A stretch of DNA of 64,000 nt. It comes from Thioclava sp. SK-1. Lineage in GTDB: Bacteria > Pseudomonadota > Alphaproteobacteria > Rhodobacterales > Rhodobacteraceae. Shown one piece after another: positions 9,452-18,553 of this stretch. The first letter of the stretch is position 1, and each line of letters opens with the position of its first letter. The position numbers were made by a program, and so were the translations under genes. The notes under the pieces are model-generated. The model was not told where the DNA came from and made no database searches. It worked only from the letters and a program-made list of their open reading frames with translations. The stretch spans positions 23,181 to 87,180 of the forward strand of contig NZ_MDHA01000029.1 of NCBI RefSeq assembly GCF_001705665.1. Direction: 5' to 3'.

Positions 9452-9722
9452 GCGCGCGCCTCTCTTTCTCGGCCTCGTGCGCCCGCCAAAGCTTCTGGGC
9501 CTGCCCATCATGTATGCGATGGTCTGGCTCTTCGGTTCGGTGCTCTTGTTCGTCTGGGTCCAGCACATCGGGGTGCTGGGCGTGGCCGTCCTGCTCTATC
9601 CGGTGCTGTGGAAGGCCGCGGATTGGGACCCGCGCTTCATAGATGTGATGATGACAGCCCTGCAGGAGACACCGCCCACGCGAAACCGCAGCATCCATGG
9701 CGGAGACAGCTATGCCCCGTGA
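9444..9722 (+). CDS. virB3: VirB3-like inner membrane protein
   Basis: A short T4SS inner-membrane component next to VirB4. I chose the GTG at 9444, giving [19 protein letters not shown], the usual VirB3 opening; a TTG at 9426 would add six unlikely residues. Two adjacent hydrophobic segments (LPIMYAMVWLFGSVLLFVW and LGVAVLLYPVLW) span the membrane. It overlaps virB2 by 8 bases and virB4 by 26. Confidence 0.85.
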   Translation: MAERAPLFLGLVRPPKLLGLPIMYAMVWLFGSVLLFVWVQHIGVLGVAVLLYPVLWKAADWDPRFIDVMMTALQETPPTRNRSIHGGDSYAP

Positions 9723-12087
9723 TGAAGCCCGTAATGTTGCGTTCGACCTCCGTACGATGACGCCGGACTGGTATGCGCGCGAGGCCCGCCTCGCGCATAT
9801 GCTGCCCTATGTGAGCCTCGTTGACGACCAGACCGTGCGGACCCGGGTGAACGAACTCTTCCGCTGCATCCGGCTCGAGGGGATCAACAGCTACACGACG
9901 GACGATGCCTATCTCGACAAGGTGACGGCGCTTTTTGCCCGCATCGTCGCGCAACTTGGGCCGGAATTCAGCTATTACGTCCACAAGGTCTCCAAGGCCA
10001 TCAAACCTGATCTCGACCCCATCCGTGAGGACAGCTTCGCAGGCGAGGTCGACCGGCGCTGGCGCGCGAAACTCGAGACCAGCGGGCTACGCGACAAGAC
10101 GCTGACGCTCACCGTCATTCACCGCCCGCCCCCGAAAAGCCTCCTGCCGTTCCTCAGCCGCAGCGCGCCGGACCGACTGAAGGAGGAGACCCGCAAACGC
10201 CTGCAGCGCCTCGGTGAGGCCGTGGACATCTTCCTCTCGGGGCTTACCGAGCTCAAGCCGCGCCTGCTGTCAGCCGGATCGGGAGAGTTGGTGGGATTTT
10301 TGGGCGCGCTCAACACAGGCACCGAGCTGCCGCTCTACCCGGCAAACACCTACGGCTTTTTGTCCTTCAACGTCGCCAATACCCGCGTAACGTTTCACGG
10401 CGACCATTTCGAGCTTTCCGAAGGCGTCGTGGGCCATCGCTACGGCAAGAGTTTCACCATCGGGGAATACTCGGAAGGCACCTCCTGCACCATGTTCGAC
10501 ATGCTGAACCTGCCGGTGGACATGATCGTGACGCACTCCTTCACGCCGATCAATTCGAACCTCATGGCGGGCCGCATCAAGCGGCAAAAGCGCCAGATGC
10601 AGGCCAGCCAGGACGCAGCCCTCTCGCTCCTGGAAGCCCTCGACATCGCCGCCGATGATCTCGAGGCCAAGCGCCAAAGCTTCGGCGAGCATCACATGGT
10701 TGTGACGCTCTTTTGCGAAACGCTCGAAGAGCTGCAAACGCTCAGCGCCGAGATCGTGAACGCCGCCGCGACTGAGGGCGTGAAGATGATTGGCGAGCGG
10801 GTCGCGGCCAAGGCGCATTACCTCAGCCAGCACCCCGGCAACCAGCCAAAGCGCGTCCGCGCCAGCGCCGTCACCAACCGCAACTTCGCGGATTTTGCGG
10901 CCTTCCACCGGACACAGCTCGGCAAACCTGCAGCACTTACCTCCTGGGGCCAGGTCGTCACATATTTGCCCACGCCGGAGCAGAGCGCCTACCGGTTTTC
11001 CTATCACGAGCAAGGCTCGCCCGACAAAGAACCGACCAGCGGCCATACCCTGATCATGGGACGACCCGGGTCGGGCAAATCGGTGCTGTCCGCCTTCCTG
11101 ATGACCCAAGCCCGTCGCGCAGGGGCGCGGATCTTCGTCTTCGATTACCGTTTTGGCATGGAGATGGCGGTGCGCGCCAATGGCGGGCGCTACGCCTCCC
11201 TGAAAGCCGGCCAGCCCACCGGTCTCAACCCGCTCTGGACAGAGACCGATGCGCGCGGCACCGCTTGGCTTTCCGATTGGCTGGGCACCCTGCTCTACCG
11301 CGCCGACAAACCCCTGACCCCGGCGCAGACCAACCGCATCCAGGAGGTCGTGCGCCAGAATGCCCAGGCCACCAATCCGGCCCTGCGGAACTGGCGGGAT
11401 TTCGCATCGCTTTTTGTGTCCACCGATGATGGCGGCGATCTGCACCAGCGCCTGCTCGAGTGGACCGAAGACGGCCGCTATGGCTGGATCTTCGGGCAGA
11501 GCCTTGAGGACACTTTTTCGCTCAAAGGCGATGTCGTGGGCTTCGATCTGACCGGCATTCTCGACAGCGAGGCCGACAAGGAACGGATGGCGGTCCTCTC
11601 CTATCTCTTCCGCCGGGTCGAGCGAGAGATCGAGGATCGCCGCCCCACCATCATCGTGATCGACGAGGCCTGGAAGGCGCTCGACAACGCATATTTCGCC
11701 GAACGGCTGTCGAACTGGCTGGTGACCGCGCGCAAGCAGAACACCGTCGCGGTGATGATGACGCAATACGCAAGCCAGCTTGAGCGGACCCGGACCGGCA
11801 AGACCATCGTCGAGGCGGTGCCGACGCAAATCCTGCTCCCCAATATCCGCGCGCAGCCTGCGGATTACGCCATGCTGAACCTGACGGAGAAGGAGCTCGA
11901 CGTCCTTCTCAACACCGGCAGCAATAGCCGCCTCGCACTGATCCGCGACGATCAGGGCTCAATCGTCGTCGATGCCGATCTGAGCGCCCTTGGGCCCACT
12001 CTCACCATCCTTGGGGGCATGGAAAAGGGCGAAGCGCTTGTCGGCGCCGATTACCGCACCCGCCCAGATTTTTGGAGGCTTTCATGA
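9697..12087 (+). CDS. virB4: VirB4-like T4SS ATPase
   Basis: A 796-residue cytoplasmic/inner-membrane ATPase that powers pilus assembly and substrate transfer. The N-terminal CagE/TrbE/VirB domain covers roughly residues 1-400. A Walker A motif (GRPGSGKSVL) lies near 455 and Walker B (IIVIDEAWKAL) near 651. Later motifs TQYASQL and the C-terminal NTGSNSRLALIRDDQG agree with the family. The ATG at 9697 lies inside virB3; an ATG at 9712 (MPRDEARN) is equally plausible. Length is normal for the family. Confidence 0.95.
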   Translation: MAETAMPRDEARNVAFDLRTMTPDWYAREARLAHMLPYVSLVDDQTVRTRVNELFRCIRLEGINSYTTDDAYLDKVTALFARIVAQLGPEFSYYVHKVSKAIKPDLDPIREDSFAGEVDRRWRAKLETSGLRDKTLTLTVIHRPPPKSLLPFLSRSAPDRLKEETRKRLQRLGEAVDIFLSGLTELKPRLLSAGSGELVGFLGALNTGTELPLYPANTYGFLSFNVANTRVTFHGDHFELSEGVVGHRYGKSFTIGEYSEGTSCTMFDMLNLPVDMIVTHSFTPINSNLMAGRIKRQKRQMQASQDAALSLLEALDIAADDLEAKRQSFGEHHMVVTLFCETLEELQTLSAEIVNAAATEGVKMIGERVAAKAHYLSQHPGNQPKRVRASAVTNRNFADFAAFHRTQLGKPAALTSWGQVVTYLPTPEQSAYRFSYHEQGSPDKEPTSGHTLIMGRPGSGKSVLSAFLMTQARRAGARIFVFDYRFGMEMAVRANGGRYASLKAGQPTGLNPLWTETDARGTAWLSDWLGTLLYRADKPLTPAQTNRIQEVVRQNAQATNPALRNWRDFASLFVSTDDGGDLHQRLLEWTEDGRYGWIFGQSLEDTFSLKGDVVGFDLTGILDSEADKERMAVLSYLFRRVEREIEDRRPTIIVIDEAWKALDNAYFAERLSNWLVTARKQNTVAVMMTQYASQLERTRTGKTIVEAVPTQILLPNIRAQPADYAMLNLTEKELDVLLNTGSNSRLALIRDDQGSIVVDADLSALGPTLTILGGMEKGEALVGADYRTRPDFWRLS

Positions 12088-12251
12088 TCCGTATTCTTGT
12101 CGCTTTGGCTGCGCTCGGCGCTTTAGCCTCCTGCGCCCAGTACAAGGAACCGCAGGCCAATTGCTTCACCTTCTTGGCCTCGACAGCCCCTGTCGCGCCT
12201 GATTGCACCTTCACCCCTCTAGATGCGCCGGAGGGCGACATTGAAGTCTAG
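12084..12251 (+). CDS. 55-residue lipoprotein between virB4 and the VirB5-like genes
   Basis: The ATG at 12084 overlaps the virB4 stop (ATGA) and is preceded by TTTGGAGG. The product starts MIRILVALAALGALASC, a clear lipobox (LASC, lipidated Cys17), followed by a short mature region with two more Cys (ANCFTFL and APDCTFTP). It is very likely an outer membrane-anchored lipoprotein. Position and size suggest a VirB7-like or exclusion-type role, but I cannot assign it by sequence. It overlaps the next gene by 29 bases. Confidence 0.7.
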   Translation: MIRILVALAALGALASCAQYKEPQANCFTFLASTAPVAPDCTFTPLDAPEGDIEV

Positions 12252-13395
12252 CCTGCCTCATATCCTCGCATTTTGCTTGCTGCCCGGTCTCGGCATCGCC
12301 CAAGGCGTGCCGACCAATGACAGTGGGCTGACCGCGCGTGATATCGTCGAGACCGGCGATCGCGAAGCAGACTTGGCTGTTCAGGCCGACAAGCTTGCAG
12401 TGCGCGAACTCATCGCCGAGATCGAACGGGAGCAGCTGGAAACCCTCCGACGCATCCTCGATGCCCAGACCAGCTTCGGCGGTCAGGGCTTGCCGGCTAT
12501 GGTCTCGGGGCTGGAAAGCGGCAGCGGCGATCCCGACCGGTCAGTCGAGGCGGTCTATGGCACGGGTGACATTGATCCCAATCCCGGCGGTGCGCAGATG
12601 TTCGGGGATGCGGCGGAAAACATCGAGCAGCTCATTATCCGCGTGGCTCAGGAGACCAGCGGCTTTGCCGGCGTTGGCCGCGCGGGCCTCTCCCCGGTCC
12701 AATGGCGCGCACTCCTACAGGCGCTCATCTGGCAGGAAAGCCGGTTCACGATTGGCGCCCGCTCACCCGTCGGCGCCTTTGGCCTCACCCAGATCATGCC
12801 CGGTACCGCCAGCGATCTCGGCATTAACCCGGAATATTACGACAGCCCCTATCTGCAGGTGCATGGCGGCGCGCGCTACCTCGCGACCCAGCTCAACACA
12901 TTCGATGGCAACATCATCAACGCCCTCGCGGCCTATAACGCCGGACCCGGCCGGGTTTTTGAGTATGGCGGCGTGCCACCCTTCCGCGAGACTAGAGCCT
13001 ACGTGTCGGTCATTCCTGAACGCTACAATCTCTATCTAAGCCGTATCGGCGGGATCGATGCGCTTGGCACGATCGATCCGGCGCTTCTCGCCAATGCCAA
13101 CCTCTCGCTCACGGGTCATGGGGCGGCCTTTTATGGCAGCAACTCACCCGCCGCGATCCGCCAAGCCGCCCTGCGCATTTCCGACATCGTCGAACGGATT
13201 TCCGAGACTGAAGACGTACAGGAAAGCATCGCACTCAACACCTATGCCCGCGCCGAACTCGTGCGCCTCGTCGCTGCACGCATCCGGCTTCAGGCGGCAC
13301 GCACCCGCGTCCTTTCTGCCGAGGAGCTGGCCCTGGCCAGCGCCCGCATGGCCGAAGGCGCGTTCATGGATTTTACGATCAGGGAGTTTGAATGA
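12223..13395 (+). CDS. VirB5-like protein with an embedded lytic transglycosylase domain
   Basis: 390 residues with a signal peptide (cleavage near GIAQG). Residues about 35-85 are a charged helical segment. Residues about 160-280 are an SLT transglycosylase domain with catalytic Glu in LIWQESRFTIGA, then GAFGLTQIMPGTASDLGI and [12 protein letters not shown]. The last 80 residues (RISDIVERISETEDVQESIA to GAFMDFTIREFE) align with the C-terminus of the next protein, including ESI-LNT and FMDFT. The gene therefore looks like a VirB5 paralogue carrying a transglycosylase. The ATG at 12223 overlaps the lipoprotein gene. Confidence 0.8.
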   Translation: MRRRATLKSSLPHILAFCLLPGLGIAQGVPTNDSGLTARDIVETGDREADLAVQADKLAVRELIAEIEREQLETLRRILDAQTSFGGQGLPAMVSGLESGSGDPDRSVEAVYGTGDIDPNPGGAQMFGDAAENIEQLIIRVAQETSGFAGVGRAGLSPVQWRALLQALIWQESRFTIGARSPVGAFGLTQIMPGTASDLGINPEYYDSPYLQVHGGARYLATQLNTFDGNIINALAAYNAGPGRVFEYGGVPPFRETRAYVSVIPERYNLYLSRIGGIDALGTIDPALLANANLSLTGHGAAFYGSNSPAAIRQAALRISDIVERISETEDVQESIALNTYARAELVRLVAARIRLQAARTRVLSAEELALASARMAEGAFMDFTIREFE

Positions 13396-14204
13396 TGGGA
13401 CATCTGCTCTTGAGGACAGCTTTGGCCACGACACTTGGAGTTGGCTTGCAGTTCAGCGCCCTACCCCCTGCCGCAGCACAAGGCGTACCCGTCGTCGACC
13501 CCCAGAATATCGCGCAAAACATCCAGCAGCTCCGGCAGATGATCGAAGACGAGATCCTGCAAAACGAGCAGCTAACGCAGCTCCGCGAACAGCTTGCCAC
13601 GCTCACGGACCAACTCGCGGAGCTGCAAAAAACTTATGAAGCACTCACCCGCCTTGCCGAGCTTCCCGTGATCATCCGCACGGAAATGGAAGACGAGTTG
13701 AACGGCCTGCTCGACCAAGAGTTCGGCGACATCCTCGCCACGATTGAGGCGATCAAGACTGGGGATTTCTCGGGCCTCTCGGGCTCCGGCGCAGGCGAGA
13801 TCGAAACCCAGATGGACCGCGTTCTGGCCGACCTCGGCTTTGACGAGGACACCCTCTCGGAAATGGCCACGAGCGGAAATCCCGGAGCCAACCGCGTGGC
13901 GACGCAGGCAACAACCGGCGCGCTCGTCTCAGCCGCCGCCCAGAACAGCTATGAAGATGCCGGCCAATCGCTCGAGCGGGTCGACCGTCTTGTGGGGCTT
14001 ATCGACGACATGGACGAACTCAAGGAAAGCATCGATCTCAACACGCGCGTGACCGCGGAGCTCGCCATTGCGCTGGTCGCCATGTGGCAGCTCGAAGCCA
14101 TCCAGACCGTGGGCGATGGCACGGGAGGCGTGATCGATGCCGCCACCATCGCCGAAGAGCAGCGCTTCATGGATTTCACCTTGCCGGACCTGCGGGCCGA
14201 GTAA
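13392..14204 (+). CDS. virB5: VirB5-like T4SS pilus-associated protein
   Basis: 270 residues with a long signal peptide (cleavage near AAAQG). The mature protein is almost wholly helical and coiled-coil prone (residues about 40-100, QNIQQLRQMIEDEILQNEQL and following), as in VirB5/TraC minor pilins. The C-terminus ends AEEQRFMDFTLPDLRAE and resembles that of the preceding gene product. The stop and start of the two genes overlap (ATGATG). It precedes virB8, the normal order. Confidence 0.75.
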   Translation: MMGHLLLRTALATTLGVGLQFSALPPAAAQGVPVVDPQNIAQNIQQLRQMIEDEILQNEQLTQLREQLATLTDQLAELQKTYEALTRLAELPVIIRTEMEDELNGLLDQEFGDILATIEAIKTGDFSGLSGSGAGEIETQMDRVLADLGFDEDTLSEMATSGNPGANRVATQATTGALVSAAAQNSYEDAGQSLERVDRLVGLIDDMDELKESIDLNTRVTAELAIALVAMWQLEAIQTVGDGTGGVIDAATIAEEQRFMDFTLPDLRAE

Positions 14205-14218
14205 TCGCGGGGGCATGA

Positions 14219-14875
14219 ATGGTGACGACTGAACAAGAATTCATCGAGGAAGAACTGGTCTACGGTGCCCTGCGCCGTGAACGGCTTTGGCAACGCTTGG
14301 GTCTCTTTGGCCTTGTCTTCGGCATCATCGGCTGTCTGAGTGCCGCGGCTGTCTCGATTCTCGATGTCGACCCGCCCCCCGTCGTTGTCCCCTATGATCC
14401 CGCCACCGGCTTTGCGCTCCCTGAGGCATCAGTCGGCGCCTCCTCGGTGACCGCCAACCAGGCGATCATCGAGGCGGAGGTGTTCCGCTATGTGACCGAC
14501 CGGGAGGTCTACAACCAGCTCGACAACGATCTGCGCATCCGCAACGTCCTGCGCCGCTCGGACGGAGCTGCCGAGAGCGGGCTGCGCCAGATCTGGAACA
14601 GCGCCAATGAGAACTACCCGCCGACGGTCTATGGCCCCAATGCCCGGCTCGACGTGGAAATCCTCAGCATCAACCGGATCGGAACCAACCGCGCCACGGT
14701 CCGCCTGCGCAAGCGCCTGACGTCTATCAATGGCGTTCAGACAGGCCTCTTCACTGCCACGCTTCTCTTCGAGTTCCGCCCCGAGACCCGCCGCTCCATC
14801 GATGAGGTCTGGACCAACCCCTTCGGCTTCACGGTCCTCGAATATTCCATCCGCTCCGACAGATTGGAGAATTGA
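14219..14875 (+). CDS. virB8: VirB8-like inner membrane T4SS protein
   Basis: 218 residues: a short cytoplasmic N-terminus, one transmembrane helix (LGLFGLVFGIIGCLSAAAVS, about residues 27-48), then a periplasmic VirB8 domain with NTF2-like fold features (VRLRKRLTSINGVQTGLFTA and a late NPFGFTVLEYSI). VirB8 nucleates assembly of the T4SS core. It starts 14 bases after virB5 and overlaps virB9 (TTGA). Confidence 0.92.
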   Translation: MVTTEQEFIEEELVYGALRRERLWQRLGLFGLVFGIIGCLSAAAVSILDVDPPPVVVPYDPATGFALPEASVGASSVTANQAIIEAEVFRYVTDREVYNQLDNDLRIRNVLRRSDGAAESGLRQIWNSANENYPPTVYGPNARLDVEILSINRIGTNRATVRLRKRLTSINGVQTGLFTATLLFEFRPETRRSIDEVWTNPFGFTVLEYSIRSDRLEN

Positions 14876-15573
14876 ATTTGTTCCCCGCTCGACTTTTCAT
14901 ATTGCTGATTGCCCTGTTGCCCGGCCTTGCTTTCGCCGAAGCCATCCCGCGTGGCGGGACCAATGACAATCGGGTGCGGCTGGCAACATATCAAGAAGGT
15001 CAGGTCTACCGCCTCAGCGTGTCGCTCACCCATGTGACCACGGTCGAGTTCGGGGGAGGCGAGAGCATCCGCTCGATCATTGCGGGCGACACGGAAGGCT
15101 TCGAGATCGACGGCGTACCCGGCGGTCAGGCCTTCGCGATCAAGCCGGTGGCGCGCGGGGTGCATACCAATGTGACCGTCTACACGAACAGGCGCAGTTA
15201 TTACTTTAACGTCCAGGAGACCCGCAGTCCGACCTTTTACGTGGTCCAGTTCCGCTACCCCGAAGACAATACGCGGCCCACACGTGCCATCGCGGCCCAA
15301 GCGCCGAACTATAATTACGCTGCCAGCGCGCGGACCGAGTTCACCCCCACCCGTGTCTGGGATGACGGGACGTTTACGTATTTCGAATTTCCGCGGAACG
15401 CGCCGGTGCCTGCGATCTTCCGCTACGCCAATGGCCGTGAGCGCACGGTCAACACGCAAGCCACCGAGGACGGCGTGATCCGGGTTTCTGGCGTGAACCG
15501 ACAATGGGTGCTGCGGATCGGGGAGGAGGTGGTCTGCATCGAGGCCACACCACCTGCGGGGGTAGGCTCATGA
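14872..15573 (+). CDS. virB9: VirB9-like T4SS core protein
   Basis: 233 residues with a signal peptide (cleavage near AFAEA). The N-terminal part contains the VirB9/CagX motif region (DNRVRLATYQEGQVYRLSVS) and the C-terminal part a beta-rich domain (TPTRVWDDGTFTYFEFP, VNRQWVLRIGEEVVCIEA). VirB9 forms the outer ring of the core complex with VirB10. The start is a TTG overlapping the virB8 stop, consistent with translational coupling. Confidence 0.92.
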   Translation: MNLFPARLFILLIALLPGLAFAEAIPRGGTNDNRVRLATYQEGQVYRLSVSLTHVTTVEFGGGESIRSIIAGDTEGFEIDGVPGGQAFAIKPVARGVHTNVTVYTNRRSYYFNVQETRSPTFYVVQFRYPEDNTRPTRAIAAQAPNYNYAASARTEFTPTRVWDDGTFTYFEFPRNAPVPAIFRYANGRERTVNTQATEDGVIRVSGVNRQWVLRIGEEVVCIEATPPAGVGS

Positions 15574-16949
15574 GCGATACTGGAAACGCAGACCTCGAGA
15601 AACGCCTCGCTGCTCTAGAACAAGGCAAGGGCGCTGGTTCGCCCCCTGCCCCACGGCGCTCACCGCTGCTCGCTTTGGTCGTCGTCCTCGTGATCGGCGC
15701 GGGCGGTGCGTTGCTCTATCTCATGTCCCAACCCGAGGAAGAGGAAGCCCTTCCCACGGCCACGCCGGACGTGTTCCAGAACGAAGGCGACGGGTTCGGC
15801 GCCATCGAGACCTTGCCCCCGCCCGAGCCCGAGGTTGTGTTCGTCGCACCCGATCCGGTGGAACCGAACGCCGAGCTTTTGGCGCAACTCGCCGCCCTTC
15901 AGACCCAGATCGAGGAGTTGCGCAACACGCCCGAACCGGTGGTCGAAGAAGATACCGCTGCCGCCGAAGCGATCGATGCGCTGACCGCCCAGATCGCCGC
16001 CCTGCAGTCCGCCTCTGAAGCCGCGCAACAGCAGTTCCGAGACGAGCTCACCGCACGTGATCGGGAGTTGGAGCAAATCCGCATGGACCTCGAACTTGCG
16101 CAACTCGAAGCCAATCGCCCTGCCCCCGCGCCCATCGGCCCCACCGAGGACGAATTGAGCGCGCGGGAAGAAGAGCGACTGCGCCGCGAGGAAGAAGCAA
16201 GACGTCTCGCGGAACTTGAACGCCGCGCGGCCGAGGAACGGGCGTTTCAGGAACGCCGCATCACCTCGCCCACCATCGCCTTTGGCGGCACCTCAGGCGC
16301 AAATGAAACTGCTTTGACCGAACGGACTTTTGGGGAAGTGACGGATTTTGTGCTGAACGGCGCGCTGCCCACTTCGGTGACACAGGCAGAAGTCATCGCC
16401 AATCCCTCCAACACGATCATCCAGGGCACCATGATCCAGGCCGTCATGGAAACCGCGCTCGACAGCTCCCTGCCCGGCCAGACCCGGGCCGTTGTTTCCG
16501 AAGACGTGTTCAGTTTCGATGGCGCGCGCCTCCTGATCCCGCGCGGGTCCCGTCTTATCGGGCGTTATCGCTCCGGCGTCGATATCGCGCAGCGCCGGGT
16601 CACCATCGCCTGGGACAGGATCATTCTGCCCGACAATCAAACCATCCAGATCAGCTCCTTCGGGGGTGATGAACTGGGCCGCTCAGGTGTCACCGGCTTT
16701 GTCGATACCCGCTTCGATGAGCGCTTCGGCTCGGCGGCGCTGATTTCGCTGATCTCCGCCGCGCCAAGCGCCGCTGCAGCAAATGTTCAGGACGAGACCA
16801 CGGCGGACGTGCTCGAAGACGTGGGCGATGATCTGGCCGATGCCACGGACAGCGTGATTGGCGACTACCTCTCTATCGGTCCCGTCATCTATGTCGACCA
16901 GGGCGCGCGCGTCACGGTGATGGTCGACCGCGATCTGGAGATTTTCTAA
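15570..16949 (+). CDS. virB10: VirB10-like T4SS core protein
   Basis: 459 residues from the ATG at 15570, which overlaps the virB9 stop (ATGA); an upstream ATG at 15504 lies inside virB9 and is unlikely. A short cytoplasmic tail, one transmembrane helix (LLALVVVLVIGAGGALLYLM), a Pro/Glu-rich and coiled-coil periplasmic stretch (residues about 60-230), then the TrbI/VirB10 beta-barrel domain with LIPRGSRLIGRYRSGVDIAQ and GVTGFVDTRFDERFG. It links both membranes and transmits the energy signal. Confidence 0.95.
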   Translation: MSDTGNADLEKRLAALEQGKGAGSPPAPRRSPLLALVVVLVIGAGGALLYLMSQPEEEEALPTATPDVFQNEGDGFGAIETLPPPEPEVVFVAPDPVEPNAELLAQLAALQTQIEELRNTPEPVVEEDTAAAEAIDALTAQIAALQSASEAAQQQFRDELTARDRELEQIRMDLELAQLEANRPAPAPIGPTEDELSAREEERLRREEEARRLAELERRAAEERAFQERRITSPTIAFGGTSGANETALTERTFGEVTDFVLNGALPTSVTQAEVIANPSNTIIQGTMIQAVMETALDSSLPGQTRAVVSEDVFSFDGARLLIPRGSRLIGRYRSGVDIAQRRVTIAWDRIILPDNQTIQISSFGGDELGRSGVTGFVDTRFDERFGSAALISLISAAPSAAAANVQDETTADVLEDVGDDLADATDSVIGDYLSIGPVIYVDQGARVTVMVDRDLEIF

Positions 16950-16953
16950 GCCC

Positions 16954-17940
16954 ATGTCTCTGAGCTATCTCCAGACCTCGCTTGATCGGATTGAAGCCGC
17001 CGCCCGCGACGATGCCATCGAGATCTGCATCAACCCCGACGGCACCTGCTGGGGAGAATTCCAGGGCGATCACTTCATGCGAAAGCTGGACCAGGAGTTG
17101 ACAGCAACAGAAGTGAAGGACCTCGGCAATCAGATCGCCTCTTCCGCCAACACGACAATGAGCAAGGATCGCCCGATCGTTTCGGTCTCGATCACCTACA
17201 AGGGGCGACCGATCCGGGCGCAGGTGATCACACAACCCGCTGTGCTAACTGCCATGTCGATCAGTCTGCGGTTCTTCTCAAGCCTGCCGCTTGACGGGAT
17301 TGCGCTGGATTTCCTTTTTGGCAAAGAACGCAAGCTCGAAGAACTCCGCCTCGAGAAAACCCGGGAATTGCGCGAGGTCGTGGCGTCTGGCGTCATCGAC
17401 GATGCGCTGGCCTTCTGCGTAGACAACAAGCTTAACATGATCGTCTCGGGCGGTACTTCCACCGGCAAGACTGTCGCCGCGCGGAAGATCCTCTCTCATG
17501 TACCATCCGAGGAACGCATCGTCACCATCGAGGAAGCAGCCGAGCTTCTGCCGACCCAGCCAAATGCCGTGACCCTCATCGCCAACCGGGATGCGGAATT
17601 CCAGACCGCCGATGTGCTTCTCACCGCCACGCTGCGCATGCGCCCCGACCGGATCATCCTGGGCGAGGTGCGCGGCAAGGAGGCCATGACCTTCCTCGAG
17701 GCCATCAACACCGGCCATGGCGGGTCCATGACCACGCTGCATGCCGAAACCCCGCAACTGGCCGTGCAGCGGCTCGCGATCGCCGCACTGAAGACCGAGA
17801 TCCCGATGACCCATGCCGACATGATCCAGTACATCGAGAATTCCATCGACGTGATCATCCAGGCAGGCCGGCATGACGGCAAACGCGGCATCACGGAATT
17901 CTACCTCCCCGGCGCTAATGAGATTGGAACTTCCCTATGA
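16954..17940 (+). CDS. virB11: VirB11-like secretion ATPase
   Basis: 328 residues, a hexameric cytoplasmic traffic ATPase. Walker A GGTSTGKT at residues 166-173, Asp box near RIVTIEEAAELL, Walker B region RMRPDRIILGEVRGKEAMTF, and the His box NTGHGGSMTTLHAETPQLAV are all present. Length is normal. It starts 4 bases after virB10 and overlaps the next small gene by 4 bases. Confidence 0.95.
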   Translation: MSLSYLQTSLDRIEAAARDDAIEICINPDGTCWGEFQGDHFMRKLDQELTATEVKDLGNQIASSANTTMSKDRPIVSVSITYKGRPIRAQVITQPAVLTAMSISLRFFSSLPLDGIALDFLFGKERKLEELRLEKTRELREVVASGVIDDALAFCVDNKLNMIVSGGTSTGKTVAARKILSHVPSEERIVTIEEAAELLPTQPNAVTLIANRDAEFQTADVLLTATLRMRPDRIILGEVRGKEAMTFLEAINTGHGGSMTTLHAETPQLAVQRLAIAALKTEIPMTHADMIQYIENSIDVIIQAGRHDGKRGITEFYLPGANEIGTSL

Positions 17941-18128
17941 AGACCTTTGAATACGTTATCCTGTCCTTTCCCATGACCCGCAAGACCAGTCTTGCCGACA
18001 TGAAAGCCGACCTGAATATGAAGGGGGCCGAAGGCTGGGAGGTGGTGTCGATCAGCTCCTCGGAATTCGCCAATGTCGGGCACACGGTGTTTCTGAAGCG
18101 CGAAACGACAGCTGGCGGCGCGGTCTGA
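17937..18128 (+). CDS. Small DUF4177-like protein
   Basis: 63 residues. The fold signature is that of short DUF4177-type proteins: YVILSFP, a central helix with GAEGWEVVSISS, then GHTVFLKRE. No signal or membrane segment. It is locked into the operon by 4-base overlaps on both sides (ATGA with virB11 and TGATG with the next gene). Role in transfer unknown. Confidence 0.7.
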   Translation: MKTFEYVILSFPMTRKTSLADMKADLNMKGAEGWEVVSISSSEFANVGHTVFLKRETTAGGAV

Positions 18129-18541
18129 TGAAACGTCGCGGGATCGATACCACTTTCTTCACTTTGGCTCTGTTGCTGGCGGCGTCACCCTCCTCAGCCG
18201 AGCGCAACCTGGTCCCGAGCCTTGAGCGCAGTTTTGATGTTTGCCCGGACAGACCACTGGAGACCGAATGGATGCAAAAAATACCATTGCGCCAAGCCTA
18301 TCAGCGCGTGCTGGTCCAGGACATCTACCGCGCCCAGAACCTCGAGCGCATCGTCGAGACCGATAGCTGTGGCTGTGAAATCCGGTTCCCGTCCTGGGAC
18401 GCTGCCGAGGCGGTGTTTCGGGAAAGGTACGCGAGTGACGAACGATGGGAGATGCTGCAAGCCTCGGACGCCTACAACCGCCGCGCCAACGGTGCTCGCC
18501 CTGCCGCCAAGGCCATCTGCGAAGCAGCAGGCAATTGGTAA
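18128..18541 (+). CDS. Secreted hypothetical protein between virB11 and virB6
   Basis: 137 residues with a signal peptide (cleavage near SSAE). The mature part has four Cys (SFDVCPDRPL, DSCGCEIRF, KAICEAAG), so disulfides are likely in the periplasm. It overlaps the upstream gene and lies 12 bases before virB6. No family recognised; its placement suggests a VirB6 partner or periplasmic accessory factor. Confidence 0.7.
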   Translation: MKRRGIDTTFFTLALLLAASPSSAERNLVPSLERSFDVCPDRPLETEWMQKIPLRQAYQRVLVQDIYRAQNLERIVETDSCGCEIRFPSWDAAEAVFRERYASDERWEMLQASDAYNRRANGARPAAKAICEAAGNW

Positions 18542-18553
18542 GGCTGATCTCCG

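Noticed and set aside
10270..11829. 519-codon minus-strand frame over virB4
   Set aside because: Antisense of conserved VirB4; no motifs or ribosome site.
15504..15569. Earlier VirB10 start
   Set aside because: Lies inside virB9 and adds a Gly-rich, non-family N-terminus; the ATG at 15570 overlaps the virB9 stop as is usual.
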